This document shows positions 35,161 to 43,295 of a DNA stretch of 64,000 bases, one piece after another. Origin of the DNA: Micromonospora sp. MP36. Its GTDB lineage: Bacteria > Actinomycetota > Actinomycetes > Mycobacteriales > Micromonosporaceae. The notes beneath the pieces were generated by a model. It saw only the letters and a program-made list of their open reading frames with translations, was not told the DNA's origin and made no database searches. Within the stretch, counting starts at the first letter, position 1, and every line of letters starts with the position of its first letter. Location of the stretch: positions 1-64,000 of the forward strand of contig NZ_VSFA01000019.1 of the NCBI RefSeq assembly GCF_008119785.1, read 5' to 3'. The position numbers and the translations under genes are program-made.

Positions 35161-35330
35161 AGCTTAGCGATCCTGAGTCGGGTTGTGTTTCCGGGATCGT
35201 TTCCCACCGTGCTGGGGACGCGTGGGCGTGGAAGTGGAATCCTGCGCCCAGGGCGGCTCCGCGTGGCTGATGGCCGGTGGTGGGTGTGCTGGTCGTGTTC
35301 ACGCCCTGGTGTCGGTGGGCTGCGCGGGGC
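35158..35330 (-). ncRNA. Possible omega (re)RNA at the element right end
   Basis: TnpB guide RNAs overlap the 3-prime end of tnpB and run across the right end, so their guide comes from the flanking DNA. Here the last ~60 codons of the long C-terminal tail of tnpB fill this position and the coding frame ends exactly at the junction. No structure was computed; the call rests on position and family knowledge only. Confidence 0.3.
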
Positions 35331-37120
35331 AGCCTCCGGTCCGTTGGTGCGTGTCCCTCCGGACGCTTACCCGCCCGGCTGTGGGGCCGGGTGGGGGAGG
35401 GTGCCCCGCGTCGCCTGGGCGCGGGGCGTGATGGCTTGCGCCGGGTAGGGCCGGTCTTCGACCGGTCCCCCCGGTGGCTTTTCGTGATGACCGCTGCCGT
35501 TTCGAGTTTGTCGACCACGGCGCGGATCACCATGTGCCCGTTGGTCTTGTCGGTGACGGTCTTGGCCTGATGGGTGAGGCCGCGGGCGGCGATCCGCCGC
35601 CATGCCCCGTGGTCGCGGTCGCCCTGCCAGCGGCAGGACTGGTTGGGGCAGACAGCCCACTTCCAGCCCGCCACGGTCGGCTTGTCGGGGGCTTTGCGAT
35701 GCTGCAGCGGAGTCAGGCACTGCGGGCAGTGTTTCGAGGTGTTGCGGGCGGGGACGGTGACCACGGCGATACCGGTCTCGGCGGCGAGGTGCCGCATCCG
35801 GTCGACGATCTGCCCGCGGACCTGCTGCGACAGCCGGGTGTTGAGGGTGGCGCCCATGCCCTTGGCTTCCAACGACCGCAGGTCTTCCACATAGATCACG
35901 CTCGCCCGGGAGGCGATGGCCTGGTCCACGGCCCAGCGGGCGGCGGCCCACGCGAGCGCGGCGTTCAGGTTCGTCCGGCGGTCGGAGACGTGGCGGATCT
36001 CGGCGCGTAGTACCGCCAGTTTGCCGGCGAGGTGATGCTGCTCGTCACGGCCGGCGAGGCGTTGGTAGTGGTCGGCTTTGGCGTGCAACCGCTCTGACAG
36101 CCGCCGTAGCCGGTGCTGTTTCGCGAGGATGCCGGCGGCCCGGAACTGACCACCCGCCCCCAACGCGGTGATCCGCCCGCCCTCGTGCAGGCGCAGGGCT
36201 CCCGCGCTGAGGAGAGTGTTGAGACCCCAGTCCACCCCGACCGCGACCGTGTGGCCGGTGCGCCGGGCTTTCGGCACCGGATGGCTGTATGCCATGTCGG
36301 CGTGCACCTGCCGGCCGATCACGCGCAGGGTGGGCAGGTGCAGCACCGCCGAGGCGGGGACCGTGGGCGGCAGGATGATCGGACAGGCCACCCACGCCCA
36401 ATCCGCATAGGCTCGCGGATCCGGGCGCGTGGGCAACTGCAACCGCAGCAACACCCTCCGAGGGTCGGTGTCGCTGCGTTCGATGGTGGCCTGCTGCCGG
36501 TCACACGCGGCCAGCAGCAGCATCCGCGCGACCCGTGGGACGCCTTCCAGTTCGAACACGTCCACCGGCAGCCGGCCATTGACGGCAAGGAACCTGGCGG
36601 CCTGCCGGGTGCGGGACTTGATGACGCTCGACGGCAGATGTTCCCCGCCAGGGATCGACGCCCGAACCTGCTCCCACTCCTGCGGGGTGCGTTTACGCGG
36701 ATCAGCCGGCCACGTCGCCAACACCCCGCCAGTCAGACCAGCACGCCACGACGCCGAACGCAGAACCCGCCCGGCCTGCTCCTGCACCATGCGCACGATC
36801 CGGTCATTGACCCTCACACCCACCGGCGCGGTAACCGTCCAGCCCAAACGCCGCAGCGCCATCCACGCATTCGACGGCAGCTTCCGGCCACCCGCGTCGT
36901 GTCCGGACGCCAACACCTCCACATCCGCGCAGTTCCACCGCTCCGCCAACAGGCCGGACACCATCCCCGCCACCAGATCGGCACACCAGCCAACACGCTG
37001 CGCCAGCACCGCCTGCGACAGAACCTCACCACTCTCCTCGTCCACCCCCGATCGCAGCAAAGCACGGGCGCAAGCGGTACGGGAAGCCTCACCCTCAGCC
37101 AGCGGCAGCTTCCCGCTCAC
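35159..37120 (-). CDS. TnpB-family RNA-guided nuclease/transposase-associated protein
   Basis: 653 residues from GTG 37120, longer than the ~400-residue classical TnpB. The RuvC-like triad is intact: Asp ~297 (GVDWGLNTLLS), Glu ~412 (VIYVEDLRSLEAKG) and Asp ~503 (GDRDHGAWRRIA). A zinc ribbon is present (CPQC ~465-468 and CPNQSC ~491-496). The extra length is a long N-terminal region (~290 residues) and an Arg/Pro/His-rich tail (~130 residues) reaching the element end. The start is uncertain (TTG 37147 possible). It is probably active by motif content. Confidence 0.8.
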   Translation of the reverse strand: MSGKLPLAEGEASRTACARALLRSGVDEESGEVLSQAVLAQRVGWCADLVAGMVSGLLAERWNCADVEVLASGHDAGGRKLPSNAWMALRRLGWTVTAPVGVRVNDRIVRMVQEQAGRVLRSASWRAGLTGGVLATWPADPRKRTPQEWEQVRASIPGGEHLPSSVIKSRTRQAARFLAVNGRLPVDVFELEGVPRVARMLLLAACDRQQATIERSDTDPRRVLLRLQLPTRPDPRAYADWAWVACPIILPPTVPASAVLHLPTLRVIGRQVHADMAYSHPVPKARRTGHTVAVGVDWGLNTLLSAGALRLHEGGRITALGAGGQFRAAGILAKQHRLRRLSERLHAKADHYQRLAGRDEQHHLAGKLAVLRAEIRHVSDRRTNLNAALAWAAARWAVDQAIASRASVIYVEDLRSLEAKGMGATLNTRLSQQVRGQIVDRMRHLAAETGIAVVTVPARNTSKHCPQCLTPLQHRKAPDKPTVAGWKWAVCPNQSCRWQGDRDHGAWRRIAARGLTHQAKTVTDKTNGHMVIRAVVDKLETAAVITKSHRGDRSKTGPTRRKPSRPAPRRRGAPSPTRPHSRAGKRPEGHAPTDRRLPRAAHRHQGVNTTSTPTTGHQPRGAALGAGFHFHAHASPARWETIPETQPDSGSLS

Positions 37121-37262
37121 CGGCTCATCGCCCCGCCATCGACCCAAGAGAACCCGCGATCACGACCGGCCCACATCACCGGAATCTCCCCCGAACCAGC
37201 CCAAAAGCGAAACGCCACGATCCACACGGCTAACCTAGGATCACCGACGATTCCTAATCAAG

Positions 37263-37436
37263 TTGGTCAGCCTCGAAGCGGTGACCGTCCGCAACCCGAA
37301 CATCAAGGTGAGCGCGAAGGTCGGGAGCAACCACGGCGCGATCCTGAAGAGGGACTACCCGGCCATCGCCGAGGCCGCACGCGAGGTCGCCGCCCTCGAC
37401 CGCGAGGGCACACTGAAGACACGACCAGCGGACTGA
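37263..37436 (+). pseudogene. Alpha/beta-hydrolase gene, 3-prime part
   Basis: Reads LVSLEAVTVRNPNIKVSAKV, then GSNHGAILKRDYPAIAEAAR and EVAALDREGTL to TGA 37434-37436. This is the C-terminus of the hydrolase interrupted at 35157: it supplies the catalytic His (SNHGAIL) absent from the 5-prime part. Joining cctgatca (35154-35161) to gttggtcagc (37262-37271) restores the frame of the middle part. Confidence 0.85.
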
Positions 37437-37557
37437 CGGAACCATACGTCCTCGCCACCGGCGTCATCCTCGTTACTGATCTCGTAGCCCTCGACGCGGA
37501 GCCAGGCCGCCTCGGACCGGCGTCCACCAGGAGTGGGCGCCGGGCCTTCGCCGTTCG

Positions 37558-38427
37558 TCAGGGGCGGCGCAGCAGGTAGCGGGCCCGTCGGCCGGCGTCG
37601 GCGAAGCCCAGCCGCCGGTACAGCGCGGCGGCCGGGTTGTTGTCGTTGACGCAGAGCCACACCTCCCGGGCACCCTCCGTGGCCAGCGAGCGCAGCGCGC
37701 TCGCCACCAGGTACGCCCCGACCCGCCGGCCTCGCCATTCCGGTACGACGCCCACCTGGTCGATCCAGTTGTCGAGGATGTTGAGGAAGCCGACCGCCGT
37801 GCCGTCGGGGCCACGGGCGATCATCGACAGGTCCGGCCGGTAGTCGTCGTCGTCCCGCAGTTCACCCAGCCACTCCTCGGCGGTGGGGGCTGCGAAGCCG
37901 GGCCGGTCGGCGAAGGACGCACTGTACGTCTCGAACAGCTCGGAATCGAGCGTCACCGGCTCGGTGCGCAGGCCGTCGGGGCGCGCGACCACCGGGAGTT
38001 CCGTGAGGTCGTGCCGCAGCACCCACTCGGTGAAGGTCCGCTCGAAGCCGCGCGCCGTGAAGAGGGCGTCCGCGCCCGGGCTCCACGATTCGGTGGTGAG
38101 CAGCAGGTCGCCGTCGCCGGCCTGCTCGTCCGCCCAGCTCAGCAGCCGGCCGCCAAGGCCCCGCCTCCGCCAGGCAGGATGCACCAGGCCGGTGCTGGTG
38201 GCCGGCCGCCGCGCGGTGCCGACCCCGACGGCCGCGACCAGGCCGCCGTCGTGCCAGGCACCGAGGGTACGGGTCTGGAGCAGTCGCGCCCGCAGCAGCG
38301 GCGGGCGGGCGAACAGCGGCAGCCCACCGTCGGCGGCCAGGCACGCCTCGGCCAGTCCGGTCAGCGCGGCGAGGTGTTCCTCGCCGAACTCTTTCCAGGT
38401 CAGCGCGTCCCCGCCCGGTTCCGCCAT
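37558..38427 (-). CDS. Tandem GNAT acetyltransferase
   Basis: 289 residues with two GNAT folds. In the first, motif A is STGLVHPAWRRRGLGGRLL with a FTARGFERTF end; in the second, VGVVPEWRGRRVGAYLV with AAALYRRLGF. The layout resembles mycothiol synthase MshD and related tandem acetyltransferases, but shorter catalytic features do not allow a substrate call. ATG 38427 has GAGGA nearby. Confidence 0.85.
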   Translation of the reverse strand: MAEPGGDALTWKEFGEEHLAALTGLAEACLAADGGLPLFARPPLLRARLLQTRTLGAWHDGGLVAAVGVGTARRPATSTGLVHPAWRRRGLGGRLLSWADEQAGDGDLLLTTESWSPGADALFTARGFERTFTEWVLRHDLTELPVVARPDGLRTEPVTLDSELFETYSASFADRPGFAAPTAEEWLGELRDDDDYRPDLSMIARGPDGTAVGFLNILDNWIDQVGVVPEWRGRRVGAYLVASALRSLATEGAREVWLCVNDNNPAAALYRRLGFADAGRRARYLLRRP

Positions 38428-38616
38428 GATCCTCTGCCCCTTTGCCTGCCGCCGTCCGCACGACGCCCAGTGGGCAAGTAGGCATCCCGGCCGGGACCAC
38501 TGTCAACGAGTTTCCGTCGGGCCGGCGCGCTGTCCCGCACGGCGACCGGAACCGGTGGCCAGACCGGTCAGGAATCGAGAAGCCCAGGTCACCGGGCCGC
38601 CGCTAGCGTCACCGCC

Positions 38617-38685
38617 ATGGATGTCCCGCCCCGGCAGGCGCTGGGTGCCGGGGGGGTTGCTCGTCTTCGGAGGAGGTTCCGTTGA
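38617..38685 (+). CDS. Possible 22-codon leader ORF overlapping the next gene
   Basis: ATG 38617 lies about 7 bp after a TAGCGT -10 box (38604-38609), so it could be read leaderless. The peptide begins MDVPPRQALG and its TGA overlaps the TTG start at 38682 as TTGA. The strong GGAGGAGG of the downstream gene lies inside this ORF. Translational coupling is plausible but unproven. Confidence 0.35.
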   Translation: MDVPPRQALGAGGVARLRRRFR

Positions 38686-38918
38686 ACTGGAACAAGTGGG
38701 TCCGGCAGATCCACCGCTGGCTGGCCATCGTCTTCACGCTGACCGTCATCGTCACCTTCGTCGCGCTGGCACAGAAGGAGCCCGTCATCTGGGTGTCCTA
38801 CGTGCCGCTGCTCCCGCTCTTCCTGCTCCTGTTCACCGGCCTGTACCTGTTCGTGCTGCCGTACGCCACCAAGTGGCGTAGGGCGCGGCGCACCGCGACG
38901 GCCCCAGCCGAAAACTGA
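38682..38918 (+). CDS. Small two-span membrane protein
   Basis: 78 residues beginning MNWNKWVRQIHRWLAIVFTL. It has two hydrophobic spans (LAIVFTLTVIVTFVAL and YVPLLPLFLLLFTGLYLFVL) and a basic C-terminus. The N-terminal WVRQIHRWL resembles PepSY-type membrane anchors. The TTG start is supported by GGAGGAGG at 5-nt spacing. Function unknown. It ends 3 bp from the convergent TIGR03089 gene. Confidence 0.75.
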   Translation: MNWNKWVRQIHRWLAIVFTLTVIVTFVALAQKEPVIWVSYVPLLPLFLLLFTGLYLFVLPYATKWRRARRTATAPAEN

Positions 38919-38921
38919 TGC

Positions 38922-39674
38922 TCAGAGCACCCGGGTGATCTGCTCGGCCTCGATCCGGGCGTCCAGTTTCGACCGATCGAGGTTGGCGCAGATCACCACG
39001 GATGCGCCGGCGGCGAGCGGGGCGAGCAGCCACTTCAACGGCTGCTCGTGCTCGGCGGCGTCGACCAGCAGCCGGTCGCCGGCCCGTAGGTCGAGCTGCG
39101 CGGCGATCTCCGAGGCCAGCTGCCGCCACATGGCGTAGCTGGTGCCGTCCGGGGTGGCCGGGTCGGACGGGTGGACGGCGGTGTAGTCGGGTGGGGTGTC
39201 GGTGTGCCGGAGCACCTCCGTGGACCAGTCGAGCCAGCCGACGGACACGTCGGCCAGCGGCCCGGGCCCGGTGCCGACCAGGTAGCGGTGCACCCCGTCG
39301 GGCACGTCCTCCAGCCAGTCGTCGAGGCGTTCCGGGGTCACGAACACCGCGTCGTACGGCTGGTCGCCGCCGGGTTCGAGGACCGGCAGCCCGGCGGTGG
39401 CCCGCGGCCGGAACGACACGGCCATCCCGACCGACCAGGCGCCCATCAGCACGGCGGCGGTACGCCAGTGCGGCGGCAGCAGCACCGCCACCCGGCTGCC
39501 CGGGCCCAGCCCGCAGCCGTCCCGGAGCAGGCTCGCGGTGCGCGCCGCCCAGCCGCCGAGCTGCCGGGCGGTCAGCTCGACCCGCTCCCCGGTGGCGTCG
39601 TCGCACCAGGTCAGCAGCGGCGGCCTGCCATCGGTGAGCGGGTCGGCCGGCACGGGTGCGGTCACCAGATCCAT
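38922..39674 (-). CDS. TIGR03089-type protein (AMP-binding N-domain-like)
   Basis: 250 residues resembling only the N-terminal subdomain of acyl-adenylate enzymes: TWCDDATGERVELTARQLGG, AARTASLLRDGCGLGPGSRV, LPPHWRTAAVLMGAWSVGM. It lacks the P-loop-like AMP-binding motif (YTSGTTG) and C-terminal lid, so it is unlikely to adenylate. It is a conserved actinobacterial family of unknown role; in several genomes it neighbours cell-wall genes. Confidence 0.75.
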   Translation of the reverse strand: MDLVTAPVPADPLTDGRPPLLTWCDDATGERVELTARQLGGWAARTASLLRDGCGLGPGSRVAVLLPPHWRTAAVLMGAWSVGMAVSFRPRATAGLPVLEPGGDQPYDAVFVTPERLDDWLEDVPDGVHRYLVGTGPGPLADVSVGWLDWSTEVLRHTDTPPDYTAVHPSDPATPDGTSYAMWRQLASEIAAQLDLRAGDRLLVDAAEHEQPLKWLLAPLAAGASVVICANLDRSKLDARIEAEQITRVL

Positions 39675-39797
39675 TGCGCGCTCCCTACTCCCGGTTCCTC
39701 ACCATAGCGACCGGATCCGGCCTCGACGCGTTACCCCGCGCTCACCGGCGGCTGACTAGACTCGCCGGCACACCGGCAGGGGAAACGAGGCCAGGGT

Positions 39798-40535
39798 ATG
39801 GGCGAGCTGTTGTCGACCGTCGCGCAGATCGTCAGCTCGTACGTCGCCCGGCTGCTCGAGCGGCGGGTGCTTGCCCGGGACGCGAGGGTCGCGGCCGACC
39901 TGATGGCGATCGTCCTCGCCCTGCAGGAGCTGTGCCTCACCGGCGATCGGATCCTCGCCCTCGCCGGCACCATGGCCGCCGGCACCGCTCGGCCCGATGA
40001 CCTGACCGAATTCGCCGCCCTGGTACGTCGGCAGTCCACACAGGTCGACGAGCTCCGGGCCCGGGTCGAGGGGTCGCGTGCCCTGCTCGCCACCGTCGAG
40101 GTGGAGTTCGCCTTCGCGCTGGCGCCGCTGCTCGATCACAAATCGGGGCTGCTCGCCCGTTGGCAGCAGCAGGCCGCCCTCAGCCAGTTCTCCACCACCA
40201 CGCTGCTCTTCCTTCCCGCTGCGGGCGTCACCCGGGCGATCGCGGCGAGCCGCCCCGACCCCACCGGCACCGACCTCGACCTCGACCGGACCGATTTCGT
40301 GCTGGTGGTGGCGGACGAGGTGCGGAGCGTACGGCGGCGAGAGGTGCGGGATGTCCGCAACCCCGGCGACGGCGAGCGCGACCGGTTGCTCCGTGACATC
40401 GAGGAGGCCCGGGTCCGGCTCGGCGACACCCGGGAGCTCTGCCGCCGGCTGGGCGCGACGATTCAGCAGACCGTCGGTGCCGAGGCCATGGCACAGCTGA
40501 GGCGGACGCTGGCCGGCCGGGAACAGCAGCGCTGA
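39798..40535 (+). CDS. Hypothetical protein, helical, unknown function
   Basis: 245 residues, mostly predicted helix with heptad-like Leu/Arg/Glu patterns (VARLLERRVLARDARVAADL, RQSTQVDELRARVEGSRALL, IEEARVRLGDTRELCRRLG). There is no signal peptide; a mid-region hydrophobic patch (TTLLFLPAAGV) is short. No family recognised. It converges with another unknown gene 14 bp away. Confidence 0.65.
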   Translation: MGELLSTVAQIVSSYVARLLERRVLARDARVAADLMAIVLALQELCLTGDRILALAGTMAAGTARPDDLTEFAALVRRQSTQVDELRARVEGSRALLATVEVEFAFALAPLLDHKSGLLARWQQQAALSQFSTTTLLFLPAAGVTRAIAASRPDPTGTDLDLDRTDFVLVVADEVRSVRRREVRDVRNPGDGERDRLLRDIEEARVRLGDTRELCRRLGATIQQTVGAEAMAQLRRTLAGREQQR

Positions 40536-40548
40536 CCGGGCCCGACGG

Positions 40549-41619
40549 CTACACCTCCGGGTCGCGGGGATACCCGCCGTACCGGGCCAGGGCGTACGCG
40601 CCCACGCCGGTGGCCAGCAGCTCGATCGAGTCGCAGCCGAGGGCCCGGCTCAGTTCCTCCGTGTTGAACAGGAGTCGCTGGAACAGCCCGGTGCCGGTCG
40701 CGGCGTCGGTGAGCCGGATCTCGTCGAGCCATGCGCGCCGCTCGGGAAACGAGATGCGCAGCGCGAGCAGGGCGTGCAGCGTGTCGTTCGGCGCGATCCG
40801 CAGGTCGACTCCGCACCCGCCGTCGGGGTAGAGGGAGACCTCGATCCGCGCTTCGGGCAGACCCGCGGCGATCAGCTCATGGAACCGGCGCGGCGACACG
40901 GGAACCCACCGCCGCCAGGTGGCGAGGAACTCCTCGTCGGCCCGTGCCGCCGTCAGCGCCGGCTCCAGCGCCGTCAGGTCGGCGACCGTCAGGTCGGCGA
41001 TCTCGGCCTGGGCGTCACGTGCCGTGGGCTCGGCCGGGAGGAGCAGCCGCACCCGGCTCGCCTCCTCCACCAGTCCGTCCCATTCCCGGTCCGGCCGGAA
41101 CCGACCGAGGCAGAAGTCGTCGCCGAGGCGGGACGAGAGGTGCCGCCACCACGCGGCGGCGCGTACCGGCCTCAGCCCGAAGCGCATGGCGCCCACGATG
41201 ATGCAGCGTTGCAGCAGAAGCGTGGCGCTGAGGCCGCTCACGTCGACCGTCGGCTGGTCGATGGCGCGCGCCGAACCGACGCCGTTCCGTTCCATCTCGG
41301 TGTACGCGACGAGCGGCGGCATGTCCTCGATCCGCACCGGGATCGCACTGTCGAGCTGGGAGTCGGGGTCGACCGGCCGCCACACGACGTCGTCGTTCAG
41401 GACGATCAGCGGTTGCAGCCCGTCGTCGTGCCGCACCACAAGCTCCAGGGCGGGTTCTCCGCGGGGCGAGAAGATGCGGCGCACCCGGAGCACCGCGTCG
41501 GGGTGTAGCCGCAGCCCGTCGTCGATCGCCGGCACAGCCACGTGCAGCTCGCTGCCGGATGTCTGGATCTCGAGTGCCGGGAGGGTGGCCAACTCCCGAA
41601 CAAGTTCACCTCTGTCCAT
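40549..41619 (-). CDS. Hypothetical protein, 356 residues, unknown function
   Basis: Soluble-looking protein without recognised domain. The central part has WWRHLSSRLGDDFCLGRF and two Asp/Glu/Leu-rich stretches. The C-terminal ~60 residues (FQRLLFNTEELSRALGCDSI, ELLATGVGAYALARYGGYP) look like the end of a GNAT fold, but the acetyl-CoA loop is not evident. ATG 41619 is plausible. Confidence 0.65.
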   Translation of the reverse strand: MDRGELVRELATLPALEIQTSGSELHVAVPAIDDGLRLHPDAVLRVRRIFSPRGEPALELVVRHDDGLQPLIVLNDDVVWRPVDPDSQLDSAIPVRIEDMPPLVAYTEMERNGVGSARAIDQPTVDVSGLSATLLLQRCIIVGAMRFGLRPVRAAAWWRHLSSRLGDDFCLGRFRPDREWDGLVEEASRVRLLLPAEPTARDAQAEIADLTVADLTALEPALTAARADEEFLATWRRWVPVSPRRFHELIAAGLPEARIEVSLYPDGGCGVDLRIAPNDTLHALLALRISFPERRAWLDEIRLTDAATGTGLFQRLLFNTEELSRALGCDSIELLATGVGAYALARYGGYPRDPEV

Positions 41620-41721
41620 GGGCCACTGTATCGGGCACCTCGGCCGGGTGGCTGCCCCGTCGTCTCAGACTCGACCCGCTGACGCGACCGGGGGCGCGCC
41701 GGGAATCGTCAACAGTCACCG

Positions 41722-42294
41722 TCAGCGGGTGAACCGGTCCACCAGGATCGCCAGCCGCCGCTCGTGGTCCGTATGCCGGAGCCGGCCGTTGCGCATGAGC
41801 GTGACGAGGCCGTGCAGCCCGCTCCAGAAGGTCTCGGTGAACGTCTCCAGGTCGTCGCCGCCGGCGACCGGCCGCAGGGTCTCGGCCAGCTCGGCGAAGG
41901 CCCGGGCCAGCTCGACCGGCGCGTCCTTACTGGCGAAGGACAGGTCGACGGGGAGGTTGAATATCGCGTCGTAGAGCGCGGGCCGGCGCTCGGCGAACGC
42001 GACGTACGCCCTGGCGATGCCGGCCACCGCCTGCCGCGGGTCGGTCGCGGCGGCCCGGGCGGCGGCGAGTTCGGCGGCCAGCTCACCGCAGCCTTCCACG
42101 GCGACCGCCGCCATGATGGCGCCCTTGCCCTTGAAGTGGCTGTAGAGGACGGGCTGGCTGTACTCGATCTCGGCGGCGAGCCGGCGGGTGGTGACGGCGT
42201 CCCAGCCCTCCGACTCGGCCAGATCCCGGGCTGCGGCGACGATCGCCCGTTCCCGTTCCGCCCGCTCCCGCTCCCGGCGGGCCTGAATCGACAT
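41722..42294 (-). CDS. TetR-family transcriptional regulator
   Basis: 190 residues: N-terminal TetR HTH (IVAAARDLAESEGWDAVTTR, then LAAEIEYSQPVLYSHFKGKG) followed by a ligand domain with the WHG-like region (VAFAERRPALYDAIFNLPV). ATG 42294 is 10 bp from a palindromic operator. It is divergent from the DUF4267 gene and probably represses both. Confidence 0.9.
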   Translation of the reverse strand: MSIQARRERERAERERAIVAAARDLAESEGWDAVTTRRLAAEIEYSQPVLYSHFKGKGAIMAAVAVEGCGELAAELAAARAAATDPRQAVAGIARAYVAFAERRPALYDAIFNLPVDLSFASKDAPVELARAFAELAETLRPVAGGDDLETFTETFWSGLHGLVTLMRNGRLRHTDHERRLAILVDRFTR

Positions 42295-42304
42295 GCTCGC
42301 CAGT

Positions 42305-42367
42305 CTAGCACCGCTAGCCAATCTGCCGCCGCTCTGCTAGCTTCGCTCTCAGACCTAGCAGTGCTAG
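42305..42367. promoter_or_regulatory. Two TetR operators, CTAGC-N3-GCTAG
   Basis: CTAGCACCGCTAG at 42305-42317 lies just upstream of tetR; CTAGCAGTGCTAG at 42355-42367 lies 15 bp upstream of the divergent gene. Both are 13-bp palindromes with the same half-site and 3-bp spacer, 50 bp apart centre to centre. Each overlaps one promoter. Confidence 0.8.
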
Positions 42368-42382
42368 AACTTGGAGTCGAAC

Positions 42383-42754
42383 ATGCTTACCCCCGTCGCC
42401 TACGGGCTCGCCGTCGTCCTCAGCCTCTTCTGCGTCTTCATCGGCGCCCGGTTCCTGCTGGCGCCCCACGCCTCGGCCGCCGGCTACGGCGTGCCGGCCG
42501 CGCCGGACGGCGACCCCGCCTACCTCACGATCAAGGGCCTGCGCGACCTCAGCTACGGCCTCCTCGGCCTCGCCCTGATCGCCTTCACCAGCGCCCATGC
42601 GGTCGCCTGGTTCATGCTGATCGTCGCGCTCAACCCGTTGGGGGACACGCTGATCGTGCTGCGGCACGGCGGCCCGAAGGCCGTCGCCTTCGGCATCCAC
42701 TTCGCCACGGCCGTGGTCGTCCTCCTCGACGCCGCCCTGCTGTTCGCCCTGTAG
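42383..42754 (+). CDS. DUF4267 membrane protein
   Basis: 123 residues, four hydrophobic segments (VAYGLAVVLSLFCVFIGARF, YGLLGLALIAFT, AWFMLIVALNPL, AVVVLLDAALLFAL). It matches the DUF4267 family of small membrane proteins often controlled by TetR repressors. The ATG has GGAG 7 nt upstream. It is followed after 22 bp by the cupin gene; operon likely. Confidence 0.85.
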   Translation: MLTPVAYGLAVVLSLFCVFIGARFLLAPHASAAGYGVPAAPDGDPAYLTIKGLRDLSYGLLGLALIAFTSAHAVAWFMLIVALNPLGDTLIVLRHGGPKAVAFGIHFATAVVVLLDAALLFAL

Positions 42755-42776
42755 CCACCCGCGAAGGAGCCGTCAG

Positions 42777-43271
42777 ATGTCCCTGATCACGCCCGACTTC
42801 ACCGAGTCCGTCATCGTCCGCGCGGCCGACGCCGAGGTGGTGGGCCGCGCACCGACCACCGTGCGGCTGCTCGCCGACAGCAGCGCCACCGGTGGTGCCC
42901 TCTCCACCCAGCGGGTCACCCTGACCGACGGCGCGGACGGCGCCCGGCCGCACCACCACGCCAACTCCGCCGAGCTGTTCTACCTGCTGGACGGCACCGC
43001 GCAACTGCTCTCCGGCGAGCAGGTCGTCACCGCCGAACGCGGCGACCTGGTGATCGTGCCGCCCGGCCTGGCGCACGCTTTCGCCGCCGCCCCGGGCGAG
43101 AACGCCGACATCCTCATCGTCATCACGCCCGGCGTCGAGCGGTTCGAGTACTTCCGGCACCTGGAGCGCATCGCGTACGGGAAGGTGCCGCCGCAGAGCC
43201 TGCTGGAGGTGCAGGAGCTGTACGACACGTACTTCCGCGACAGCGCCGCCTGGGACGCCGCCCGCCGCTGA
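42777..43271 (+). CDS. Cupin-domain protein
   Basis: 164 residues with one cupin barrel: motif 1 PHHHANSAELFYLLDG (metal-binding His/Glu) and motif 2 GDLVIVPPGLAHAF. The C-terminal helices end YDTYFRDSAAWDAARR. It is likely a small metal-dependent oxygenase/isomerase or sensor; substrate unknown. RBS GAAGGAG. Part of the TetR regulon by position. Confidence 0.85.
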   Translation: MSLITPDFTESVIVRAADAEVVGRAPTTVRLLADSSATGGALSTQRVTLTDGADGARPHHHANSAELFYLLDGTAQLLSGEQVVTAERGDLVIVPPGLAHAFAAAPGENADILIVITPGVERFEYFRHLERIAYGKVPPQSLLEVQELYDTYFRDSAAWDAARR

Positions 43272-43295
43272 TCCCCGGTCCCGAACCGCCAGGGC

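Larger units (their letters stand above)
35158..37256 (-). mobile_element. TnpB-family (IS200/IS605-like) element without TnpA
   Basis: About 2.1 kb inserted in the alpha/beta-hydrolase gene. On the minus strand its 5-prime end follows TTGAT (plus-strand ATCAA at 37257-37261) and begins with a hairpin (TAGGATC 37236-37242 against GATTCCTA 37249-37256), as at the left end of IS605-type elements. The 3-prime end coincides with the tnpB stop at 35159. There is no target duplication and no Y1 transposase. Ends are placed to within a few bases. Confidence 0.7.

Noticed and set aside
35158-37256. TnpB element as a Cas12 CRISPR locus
   Set aside because: No repeat array or cas1/cas2 nearby; the protein layout and junction fit an IS200/IS605-type element.
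37440-37557. Minus-strand frame reading AAWLRVEGYEISNED as a gene remnant
   Set aside because: Only a few codons look protein-like and there is no start, RBS or recognised family; insufficient support.
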